From SURF-55 sp040755195 (lineage in GTDB: Bacteria > Bacillota > Desulfotomaculia > Desulfotomaculales > Ammonificaceae): a stretch of 5,228 bases of DNA. The notes under the pieces are model-generated. The model made no database searches. It saw only the letters and a list, made by a program, of their open reading frames with translations, and was not told the DNA's origin. Positions 1 through 5,045 of this stretch are shown piece by piece. Location of the stretch: positions 1-5,228 of the forward strand of contig JBFMBL010000085.1 of the NCBI GenBank assembly GCA_040755195.1, read 5' to 3'. Position numbers and translations under genes: made by a program. Every line of letters starts with the position of its first letter. Position 1 is the stretch's first letter.

Positions 1-2
1 AT

Positions 3-113
3 TCCCTTCCTGAAAGGTATTACAAAAGGTATTGTAATGCGATAATGTTGGGAGAAGAGGCGTACGCTTCCGGTGAAGGGTTGACTTTTAGGACCCGTTA
101 TGCTAAATTTTAG
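3..113 (+). CDS. possible C-terminal end of an upstream gene (partial)
   Basis: The third forward frame is open from the left edge of the window to a TAG at 111-113, giving about 36 residues that end in ...GLTFRTRYAKF. The other two forward frames hit stops by base 45. The peptide mixes charged, aromatic and small residues like a real protein tail, and the terminator at 189-223 would suit a gene ending here. Against this, 36 open codons can arise by chance, and an internal ATG at 45 has no ribosome binding site, so a short gene starting inside the window is unlikely. I do not recognise the family. Two AGG-TAT (Arg-Tyr) codon pairs in this frame account for the AAAGGTATT direct repeat at 13-33. 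Confidence 0.4.
   Translation, partial: SLPERYYKRYCNAIMLGEEAYASGEGLTFRTRYAKF
81..109 (+). promoter_or_regulatory. candidate sigma-A type promoter with extended -10
   Basis: TTGACT at 81-86 and TAAATT at 104-109 are separated by exactly 17 bases, and TG lies one base before the -10 (TGC-TAAATT), an extended -10 element. Transcription would start near 116, giving a leader of about 174 bases before the permease start. It is the best promoter match in the first 289 bases. It overlaps the end of the possible upstream reading frame (to 113), which does not exclude it. A weaker alternative, TTGGGG (222-227) with TGTAAA (245-250), lies beyond the terminator. Confidence 0.45.
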
Positions 114-142
114 TCGAACTGAATAGTTTCACTGCGCGTTGG

Positions 143-164
143 ACGGGTAGCATTTCTGACCCGT
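143..164 (+). other. leader hairpin ACGGGT/ACCCGT
   Basis: ACGGGT (143-148) and ACCCGT (159-164) form a perfect 6-bp stem around a 10-base loop, 24 bases before the terminator stem. It falls inside the predicted permease leader. No known riboswitch consensus that I can recall fits it. A second ACCCGT copy at 93-98 could also pair with ACGGGT, but only in transcripts that start upstream of the 81-109 promoter. Confidence 0.35.
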
Positions 165-188
165 ATCAAGGATGAAAGGCTTCTGGGG

Positions 189-223
189 TGGGAAGTCATA
201 AAGATGGCTTCCCATTTTGTTTT
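189..223 (+). terminator. intrinsic terminator, possibly a leader attenuator
   Basis: TGGGAAGTC (189-197) pairs with GGCTTCCCA (206-214) over nine positions, one of them a G-T wobble, around an 8-base loop. TTTTGTTTT follows directly (215-223). This is a textbook Rho-independent terminator on the plus strand. It lies 67 bases before the permease start and downstream of the promoter-like sequence at 81-109. It is therefore either the end of an upstream transcript or a regulated terminator in the permease leader. GGCTTC also occurs at 178-183 and can pair with GAAGTC (192-197), giving a competing hairpin that would break the terminator stem. Confidence 0.7.
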
Positions 224-289
224 GGGGTAAACGAGTCAATAAGCTGTAAAAGGTAAAGGTTATCGATTTTGTTAAGAGGTGAATAATTT

Positions 290-1681
290 TTGCTCGGACA
301 ATACCAGGTATTCATTGCGACCGCTGTTTTCCTAATAACCTATATCATTATCGTTTCGGAAAAGATTCACCGTACAATAGCCGCTTTTGCCGCGGCGGTG
401 CTCCTGATAGCGATCGGCGTGATGGATACGGAAAAAGCGGTGGAGGCGGTAGACTTCAATACCATCGGTCTTCTGGTGGGTATGATGGTCATTGTCGGGG
501 TAACCAGAAAGACCGGAGTTTTCAGGTACCTCGCCATCAAGGCGGCAAAGCTGTCGAAGGGCGAACCGCTCAAGATCATCGCAGCGATTGCCCTGGTTAC
601 GGCGGTTTTATCCGCCCTCCTGGACAACGTAACGACGGTGCTTCTAATCGTTCCCGCCACTTTTGCCATCGCGAGGCAACTTGAGCTGAGTCCGGTACCG
701 TTACTGATCAGTGAGATAATGGCTTCAAATATCGGGGGGGCGGCTACGTTAATCGGGGACCCGCCGAATATAATGATCGGAGGCGCAACCGGTTTGGGAT
801 TTATGGATTTTGTCATTAACCTTGCGCCGGTTGTACTGGTCATATATGTTGTTACCATTTTCCTAATTCAGATAATCTATCGCGGGCAACTGGTAACCCG
901 TCCGGAACTCCAGGCGAGGATCATGGAACTCGACGAGAATAAGGAGATCAAAGACCTCGGGTTATTGCGCAAATGCCTTCTGGTACTTTTCTTAACCGTT
1001 TTGGGTTTCGTACTACACCAGTATGTTCACCTTGAGTCGTCGGTTATCGCGTTATCCGGGATGAGCCTTTTGCTGCTTATCACCAGGGAAGACGTGGACC
1101 TTTCAATAAATGCGGTGGAATGGTCAGTTATATTCTTCTTTATAGGTCTTTTTGTGACCGTGGGCGCTTTAGAAGAAACGGGAGTTATCGAGGCGGTTGC
1201 AAGGTGGACTCTCGGGGTGACACACGGCAACATGATGGCTTCGGGCATGTTAACCCTGTGGTTATCGGCGATAGCCTCGGCTTTCGTCGACAACATTCCG
1301 TTCGTGGCGACGATGATCCCGCTTATTCAGGACATCGGTCAACTGGGCGGCATCACCGACTTGAACTTCCTCTGGTGGTCGTTGGCGCTTGGCGCCTGCC
1401 TGGGCGGTAACGGGACCGTAATCGGCGCGTCCGCCAACGTTATCGTAATTGCCATGGCCGAAAAAAGAGGCTACCCCGTCAGCTTTACCGGTTTCATGAA
1501 GGTGGCTTTCCCGCTGATGATGATGTCTATTGTGCTGTCAACGGTTTATCTTGTTTTATGGTACTCCTATAATAAAACAACCGTTTTGGCGGCGACACTC
1601 ATTCTTGGATTTGTTCTTTGCCTTATTCTAAGAGTTCTTGAAAATAAACGGGCGAAACCCGCCGGCGCCCAGCAAATTTGA
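290..1681 (+). CDS. ArsB/NhaD-family (P-protein-like) ion permease
   Basis: This is a 463-residue, very hydrophobic protein with roughly twelve membrane segments, predicted to sit in the cytoplasmic membrane and move a small ion. It has the two-half repeat of the ArsB/NhaD part of the ion transporter superfamily. In half one, a DN pair (residues 112-113) is followed by the NIGGAATLIGDPPNIMIG signature (147-164). In half two, FVDNIPF (332-338) is followed by GGNGTVIGASANVI (372-385). The GDPPN form is typical of P-protein-type permeases. Members include arsenite pumps and Na+/H+ antiporters, so the substrate cannot be read from sequence, and no ars genes lie nearby. The start is TTG, chosen because AGAGGTG (275-281) sits 8 bases upstream and the reading frame begins there. 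An extra hydrophobic segment (about 431-450) and a short basic tail follow the conserved region. A terminator-bearing leader precedes the gene, suggesting it may be regulated. Confidence 0.9.
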   Translation: MLGQYQVFIATAVFLITYIIIVSEKIHRTIAAFAAAVLLIAIGVMDTEKAVEAVDFNTIGLLVGMMVIVGVTRKTGVFRYLAIKAAKLSKGEPLKIIAAIALVTAVLSALLDNVTTVLLIVPATFAIARQLELSPVPLLISEIMASNIGGAATLIGDPPNIMIGGATGLGFMDFVINLAPVVLVIYVVTIFLIQIIYRGQLVTRPELQARIMELDENKEIKDLGLLRKCLLVLFLTVLGFVLHQYVHLESSVIALSGMSLLLLITREDVDLSINAVEWSVIFFFIGLFVTVGALEETGVIEAVARWTLGVTHGNMMASGMLTLWLSAIASAFVDNIPFVATMIPLIQDIGQLGGITDLNFLWWSLALGACLGGNGTVIGASANVIVIAMAEKRGYPVSFTGFMKVAFPLMMMSIVLSTVYLVLWYSYNKTTVLAATLILGFVLCLILRVLENKRAKPAGAQQI

Positions 1682-1702
1682 TTGCTTCGGGAGATACAGT
1701 TC

Positions 1703-1734
1703 AAAAAAGATAGGGACCCCAATCGGGGCCTCTT
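1703..1734. terminator. shared terminator between convergent genes
   Basis: GGGACCCC (1713-1720) and GGGGCCTC (1725-1732) form a stem with a 4-base AATC loop, one A-C mismatch and one wobble. On the minus strand the hairpin is followed within two bases by a run of six T (complement of 1703-1708), so it should end transcription of the stalk-domain gene well. On the plus strand it is followed only by TCTT, so it is a weaker stop for the permease. It sits in the 69-base gap between the two stop codons. Confidence 0.7.
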
Positions 1735-1750
1735 AAAATCCTTCTTTAAG

Positions 1751-2488
1751 CTATGGGCTGCAGGACACGACATTTCCGTTTTTGTCCGCATGGTATTCAT
1801 AATCGGTACTTCCGTCGCTTAGTATGATTTTATAACCCGGGGTTATGACCTGGGCGTACATACAGCCCGGCTCCGGGCAACCGAGGCTGGTGTCGGGCCA
1901 GTCTACTTCAACGAATTCTTTGAGGCTGACCGTGGATATTGATATCCCTTTGTTATCGGCCAGGTCAAATTTCGCCTGTTCTACAGCCTTTTCAGCTTCC
2001 GTGGCGGCAGGTTGCGCGGCGGCTCGCTCAGGTTCGATGAAGACGGAACGATTTGCAGCGTCCCAGCGCACTTTGTAACCCAGGGACTCAGCCACATACC
2101 TTGCCGGGAGATAGGTGCGTCCATTCTTAATTACCGGCGTGACGTCCATTTCCCGGGGGCTGTCATTGACGTACAAGATATTACCACCTACCGCCATTTC
2201 TACGGATACATCATCGGCTTTCAGAGTGACCGTGCGTGCGGACGCACTCCATACTATGTCGTCTTCCGAAACGCCCAAAGACAGGGCAAGGTAACGCACC
2301 GGAACAAACGTCCGGTTATTCTCAATAAACGGTGCGGCTTCCATTGTTGCGGTTTTGTCGTTTAGGATGTAAGTGTTACTGCCGATTTCAAAAACGACCT
2401 TACTGGAAGGGACGTCCGAAGCCCAAGCGAAAGACGCAAGGAGTATTAAGAAAAATAATACTGTAATCAGAAACAGTTTCTTGTGCAC
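1751..2488 (-). CDS. secreted copper-amine-oxidase-N (stalk) domain protein
   Basis: The protein is 245 residues long. A signal peptide comes first: His-Lys-Lys, a hydrophobic core at about 5-20, and a likely cleavage after Ala-Trp-Ala at 21-23, so it should be exported. Residues about 30-153 hold two tandem stalk repeats of the Cu_amine_oxidN1 type, marked by PFIENNRTFVPVRYLALSLG (53-72) with W80 and PVIKNGRTYLPARYVAESLG (118-137) with W142. The family name does not imply copper binding; it is usually an envelope or surface module. An Ala/Glu-rich linker (about 155-172) leads to a C-terminal module (about 173-245) containing SLGCPEPGC (201-209), AQVITPGYKIIL (212-223) and YEYH (230-233), with cysteines at 204, 209 and 243. 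I recall similar motifs in uncharacterised secreted proteins but cannot name a function. The GTG at 2488 is chosen because GGAGGTG lies 5 bases upstream and the signal peptide begins there. The frame stays open upstream to 2611, but that stretch is not export-like. The gene ends at the shared terminator. Confidence 0.85.
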   Translation of the reverse strand: MHKKLFLITVLFFLILLASFAWASDVPSSKVVFEIGSNTYILNDKTATMEAAPFIENNRTFVPVRYLALSLGVSEDDIVWSASARTVTLKADDVSVEMAVGGNILYVNDSPREMDVTPVIKNGRTYLPARYVAESLGYKVRWDAANRSVFIEPERAAAQPAATEAEKAVEQAKFDLADNKGISISTVSLKEFVEVDWPDTSLGCPEPGCMYAQVITPGYKIILSDGSTDYEYHADKNGNVVSCSP

Positions 2489-2493
2489 GGCGG

Positions 2494-2500
2494 CACCTCC
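2494..2500 (-). promoter_or_regulatory. ribosome binding site fixing the stalk-protein start
   Basis: On the minus strand GGAGGTG (2500 down to 2494) lies 5 bases before the GTG at 2488. It decides against the longer frame beginning at 2611, which has no such site and would bury the signal peptide 41 residues in. Confidence 0.8.
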
Positions 2501-2595
2501 GTAGGTATATGACTTAAAATTAGTCGGGTCTTTACAATATCGTATATCAACAATATAACACCGTCGTGCCCGCTGATGTGACAGAGTCTTACGTG

Positions 2596-2620
2596 AATTA
2601 ATAAAAAACACGCATTAATT
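2596..2620. repeat. AT-rich inverted repeat AATTAAT-N11-ATTAATT
   Basis: The perfect 7-bp arms are at 2596-2602 and 2614-2620, in the 168-base gap between the stop of the MOT1 permease gene and the start of the stalk-protein gene. It could be a regulator site upstream of the latter. On the minus strand the spacer contains six T, but the stem has no GC, so it is not a convincing terminator. I found no clear intrinsic terminator for the MOT1 gene and no strong -35/-10 pair for the stalk gene in this gap. Confidence 0.3.
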
Positions 2621-2656
2621 GTATTTTGAGCAGGCTTTGGGCAGCTTTGAAACCCG

Positions 2657-3829
2657 CTACATCTTGACTATGTTTCGCTTCGTCAGCTGATCAAGAATTA
2701 CGCCGGCCAAGAAACCCGCTCCCATGTTCCATATAGCAAACCCGGCGGTGACTAAAAAGACATAAAAATCGTTTTTTTCGCGTGGAACATCTCGGGCCGA
2801 AACCGCCAGTTCGAGACCTGCAAAAAACAGGATAACGCCGAGGATATTCTCCGGGAACATCTTAAATATCAACAGAACGGAATCGCTAAGAAAGAGTGCG
2901 GTAGCCAGCAGGAGGCAGCCGAGGATGACTGTGGCCCCGCCGGTGTGCGCGCCGAAACGCACATGGCCGGCCATGCCGCCGGCGCCGTGGCACATAGGTA
3001 TGCCGCCGCCGATTGGGGAAATCAGGTTCATGATGCCTTGCGAGACGGCGATCTTCTTTTCCGTTACGGGGCGGTTGGGGAAAAGGCGGTTGTTCTCGGC
3101 GGTGATGGCGATGACGGCGTTGCCCAGGGTAAGAGGTATCTGAGGTATTCCCAGAATAACCGTACCCTTAAGGAACTCCTTCCAGGTCAAGTCCCCAAGA
3201 GCGAAGAGCGGCAGCTTGAACCCCACGTTAACCGCCGCAAGACGTGAAAAAAGACCAGGATCTTTAAAAAAGGCGACAATTATTCCGATCAAAAGCAGCG
3301 CGAACATCGCCGGAATCTTTTTGTTCCCCAGCATAAGGAATGTGACGAGCAAAGCAACCAACGCGATAACCCAGCCGGTGCTCATCATTCGGATGCCGTC
3401 GCGGATAAAAAGAAACCCAAGGCCCAGGACGATGCCCCGGATTATCGGTTTGGTCGCCACCTTGGAAACCAGGTTGATGGTGTTTGTAAGACCCATGGTC
3501 AACCAGAAAAGGCCGGTGAATAGTCCCGCACCGCAAACCATCCCCGGTGTCACCGCTCCCGAAGTTATCGCCGCCGCGCCGATGGCCTTCATCGGTTGCA
3601 CAGGAATGGGGGTTTTGTAATAAGTGCCGCAGGCGATTAACAGTATACCGAACATAAAAAGGATACCGAGAGGGTTAAGATGCATAACGGTGATGTAACC
3701 GATGACGAACGGGATAAGCGTGCCCAGATCGCCAAACGCGCCGGCCCATTCGGAACGGTCAAATCGGTTTCGCAACGGGACTGAACGCTCTTGAGAAGCG
3801 GAAGTCTCGGGATCCTTTGTTTTTGGCAT
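2657..3829 (-). CDS. MOT1-family (SulP-like) molybdate/sulfate permease
   Basis: This is a 390-residue multi-pass membrane protein expected to import molybdate or a related oxyanion across the cytoplasmic membrane. The MOT1 signatures are clear. A first motif lies near the N-terminus, FGDLGTLIPF (32-41), followed by PIPVQPMKAIGA (74-85). The second is PIGGGIPMCHGAGGMAGH (272-289), followed by RFGAHTGGAT (291-300). These match the paired PVQPMK and CHGAGG blocks known from plant and bacterial MOT1 transporters. There is no C-terminal STAS domain, as is usual for MOT1 and unlike classical SulP proteins. Length fits the family. The ATG at 3829 is preferred: GGGGCGG lies 4 bases upstream and AGGA 12 bases upstream, and a TATAAT at 3874-3869 would place the transcript start near 3862. 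An in-frame GTG at 3853 would add 8 residues but lacks a ribosome binding site and would sit almost at the transcript start. Molybdate rather than sulfate is inferred from the family. Confidence 0.88.
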   Translation of the reverse strand: MPKTKDPETSASQERSVPLRNRFDRSEWAGAFGDLGTLIPFVIGYITVMHLNPLGILFMFGILLIACGTYYKTPIPVQPMKAIGAAAITSGAVTPGMVCGAGLFTGLFWLTMGLTNTINLVSKVATKPIIRGIVLGLGFLFIRDGIRMMSTGWVIALVALLVTFLMLGNKKIPAMFALLLIGIIVAFFKDPGLFSRLAAVNVGFKLPLFALGDLTWKEFLKGTVILGIPQIPLTLGNAVIAITAENNRLFPNRPVTEKKIAVSQGIMNLISPIGGGIPMCHGAGGMAGHVRFGAHTGGATVILGCLLLATALFLSDSVLLIFKMFPENILGVILFFAGLELAVSARDVPREKNDFYVFLVTAGFAIWNMGAGFLAGVILDQLTKRNIVKM

Positions 3830-3868
3830 ACAACCGCCCCATCCTATTTGCACCTTGCATATACCCTT

Positions 3869-3880
3869 ATTATAAATATA
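3869..3880 (-). promoter_or_regulatory. -10 region for the MOT1 permease gene
   Basis: On the minus strand a perfect TATAAT (3874-3869) overlaps the downstream side of a second candidate, TATATT (3880-3875). No good TTGACA-like -35 stands 17 bases upstream of either, so the promoter may be weak or activator-dependent. Using TATAAT, transcription would begin near 3862, leaving a leader of about 33 bases before the ATG at 3829. Confidence 0.45.
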
Positions 3881-3920
3881 GCATGCTCCAGAGCTGTATA
3901 GAAAGAAATTTGTTTAGAAG

Positions 3921-3946
3921 AGAGCAGGAGATTCTGCAGAGCAGGA
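3921..3946. repeat. direct repeat AGAGCAGGA, two copies
   Basis: AGAGCAGGA occurs at 3921-3929 and 3938-3946, 17 bases apart start to start, in the divergent region between the MOT1 and YkgJ-type genes and upstream of the MOT1 -10. It could be a regulator site, but two 9-bp purine-rich copies may also be chance. Confidence 0.3.
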
Positions 3947-3956
3947 ATACCGCTGG

Positions 3957-3992
3957 TTTTAGCGAATAACAAACCGTTATCCTATCGTAAAA
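3957..3992. repeat. imperfect inverted repeat in the divergent intergenic region
   Basis: TTTTA (3957-3961), CGA (3963-3965) and ATAAC (3966-3970) pair with GTTAT (3976-3980), TCG (3985-3987) and TAAAA (3988-3992) around an AAACC centre. That makes 13 base pairs, interrupted by one unpaired G and one CCTA bulge. The position between two divergent genes fits an operator or a short structured RNA. It is too AT-rich to be a terminator. Confidence 0.35.
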
Positions 3993-4073
3993 TGCCGGTT
4001 AATTTCCGGAGTCATTCAAGAAACATGCGGGGCATCCGGCAGTAGTTGGATTTGCACTAGAGACTTAAAGTTA

Positions 4074-4089
4074 CTTAGAGAGCTCTAAG
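4074..4089 (+). promoter_or_regulatory. palindrome overlapping the YkgJ-type gene's ribosome binding site
   Basis: CTTAGAG (4074-4080) and CTCTAAG (4083-4089) are perfect 7-bp inverted arms with a 2-base centre. The right arm runs into the ribosome binding stretch AAGGAAGGCGG (4087-4097) that serves the GTG at 4104. It may be a repressor operator or, in RNA, a hairpin (CTTAG/CTAAG with a 6-base loop) that limits ribosome access. A weak promoter, TTGCAC (4052-4057) with TTAGAG (4075-4080) and 17-base spacing, would overlap it. Confidence 0.4.
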
Positions 4090-4103
4090 GAAGGCGGATT
4101 ATA

Positions 4104-4808
4104 GTGAAAAAACAGGACAGGGATAGCTGCATACAATGCGGCACCTGTTGTAAGAAGGGCGGCCCGACCCTCCATCACGAAGACAAGGCGATACTTCTCG
4201 CCGGCCACCTGGGGTACCAGCATTTAGTAACCATCCGGAAGGGTGAATTGGCGTTCGATCCCATCCTCGAGTCCCTAAAACCGGTGGAGAAAGAAATGGT
4301 CAAGGTGCGCGGAACAGAAAATGGCTGGGCCTGCTGTTTTTATAACGAAAATGAGTCTGCTTGCATCATTTACGCAAATCGTTTCCTTGAATGCCGCCTT
4401 TTGAAATGCTGGGATCCTTCCGAGATTATATCCGTGATAGGCAAAGATACCATTGTCCGCGCCGACATCGTAAACCCCGACGACCCGATAATGCAGGTTG
4501 TTGAGACGCACGAGCGGGAATGCTCCTTAGAAGAGGTCGAGAACTTAATCAAGAGCTTGTCCTCCGAACCTGGCAGAACCGATACTATGGCAAAACTGAA
4601 AAGATTAATCTGTACGGATCTTACCTTTCGCTATTACGCCGCCTCCGAACTAGGTCTGCGAAAGGAGTTCGAACCCTTTGTTTTCGGCCGTCCTCTGACC
4701 CAAATCCTAAAATCCCGCGGAATAAAGATTAATCCATCCACCTCAAGCATCGAAGGTTGTCCCCCTGAACTGGAATCCTTCCTTAAGACGGCCTTTAAAC
4801 CCCTGTAG
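4104..4808 (+). CDS. YkgJ-type cysteine-cluster (CxxCxxCC) protein
   Basis: This is a 234-residue, soluble, probably cytoplasmic protein with no signal peptide or membrane segment. The N-terminal half has the YkgJ/CxxCxxCC pattern (PF03692 family): C9, C12, C15 and C16, then C77-C78, then C87 in ACIIY and C97 in the ECR motif. These cysteines are thought to chelate zinc or iron-sulfur, but the family has no firm biochemical role. A further C102, and C140, C170 and C219, bring the total to 12 cysteines. Residues from about 105 onward match nothing I recognise. The gene starts with GTG at 4104, supported by AAGGAAGGCGG (4087-4097). It is transcribed divergently from the MOT1 permease across a 274-base gap rich in small repeats. 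No clear intrinsic terminator with a T-run follows it. The family call is secure; the role is not. Confidence 0.82.
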   Translation: MKKQDRDSCIQCGTCCKKGGPTLHHEDKAILLAGHLGYQHLVTIRKGELAFDPILESLKPVEKEMVKVRGTENGWACCFYNENESACIIYANRFLECRLLKCWDPSEIISVIGKDTIVRADIVNPDDPIMQVVETHERECSLEEVENLIKSLSSEPGRTDTMAKLKRLICTDLTFRYYAASELGLRKEFEPFVFGRPLTQILKSRGIKINPSTSSIEGCPPELESFLKTAFKPL

Positions 4809-4874
4809 AATAATTACCGGAATAGTTACATAAACACCCACCGTGTAAGTGACGATTGCGACTAAAACGCGATG

Positions 4875-4909
4875 GCAGGCCTATGTTTTCGGCATAGGTT
4901 GTTGCCTGC
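4875..4909 (+). other. bulged stem-loop of unknown role
   Basis: An outer stem GCAGG (4875-4879)/CCTGC (4905-4909) and an inner stem CCTATG (4880-4885)/CATAGG (4893-4898) stack around a 7-base loop, with a one-sided 6-base bulge (4899-4904). A smaller wobble-containing hairpin, ATTGCG (4855-4860)/CGCGAT (4868-4873), lies just before it. No T-run follows on the plus strand; the sequence turns A-rich instead (4912-4928). On the minus strand only a TTTT lies seven bases beyond. It may mark the end of the YkgJ-type transcript or be a small structured RNA, but it is not a canonical terminator. Confidence 0.45.
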
Positions 4910-4946
4910 TGAAAAACAAAAAGAAAAACCGATATTTTATGCAACA

Positions 4947-5006
4947 TGGTATTAATGTGCAGAACCTTGCTGCCGATAATTTGAAAGAGCTTGTTTTGGT
5001 ATTAAT
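4947..5006. repeat. direct repeat TGGTATTAAT, two copies 50 bp apart
   Basis: TGGTATTAAT is found at 4947-4956 and again at 4997-5006, exactly 50 bases start to start, close to five helical turns. The second copy overlaps the candidate -10 of the STAS-like gene. The spacing and position suit a regulator that binds twice on one DNA face. Confidence 0.4.
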
Positions 5007-5008
5007 AA
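4981..5008 (+). promoter_or_regulatory. candidate promoter of the STAS-like gene
   Basis: TTGAAA (4981-4986) and TAATAA (5003-5008) are 16 bases apart, placing a start near 5015, about 31 bases before the ATG at 5046. An alternative -10, GATAAT (4975-4980), has only a poor -35. Confidence 0.35.
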
Positions 5009-5045
5009 ACCGCTCGATTTAGTTGAACAATGAAGGAGGTATATG

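Noticed and set aside
13..38. Inverted repeat ATTACAA-N6-TTGTAAT and direct repeat AAAGGTATT as a regulator site
   Set aside because: It lies in the open frame ending at 113, where the repeat simply encodes two Arg-Tyr pairs, and it is far upstream of any promoter match. It could still be an operator, but support is thin.
45..113. Short gene of 22 residues starting at ATG 45
   Set aside because: There is no ribosome binding site before it, and the frame is open further upstream to the window edge.
116..223. Assignment of the leader to a known riboswitch class (cobalamin, c-di-GMP, c-di-AMP, fluoride, manganese, molybdenum cofactor)
   Set aside because: None of the conserved core sequences I can recall for these classes is present.
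290..1681. Calling the permease an arsenite pump
   Set aside because: There is no arsR, arsA or arsC nearby, and the GDPPN signature points to the P-protein branch, whose substrate is not fixed.
2489..2611. Longer start for the secreted protein at GTG 2611
   Set aside because: There is no ribosome binding site, the added 41 residues are not export-like, and they would precede an otherwise perfect signal peptide with its own GGAGGTG site.
3830..3853. GTG at 3853 as start of the MOT1 permease
   Set aside because: It lacks a ribosome binding site and would lie only about nine bases from the predicted transcript start.
4104..4808. YkgJ-type gene as part of a metal or defence system
   Set aside because: No partner gene supports it within the window; the neighbours are a divergent permease and a separately promoted gene.
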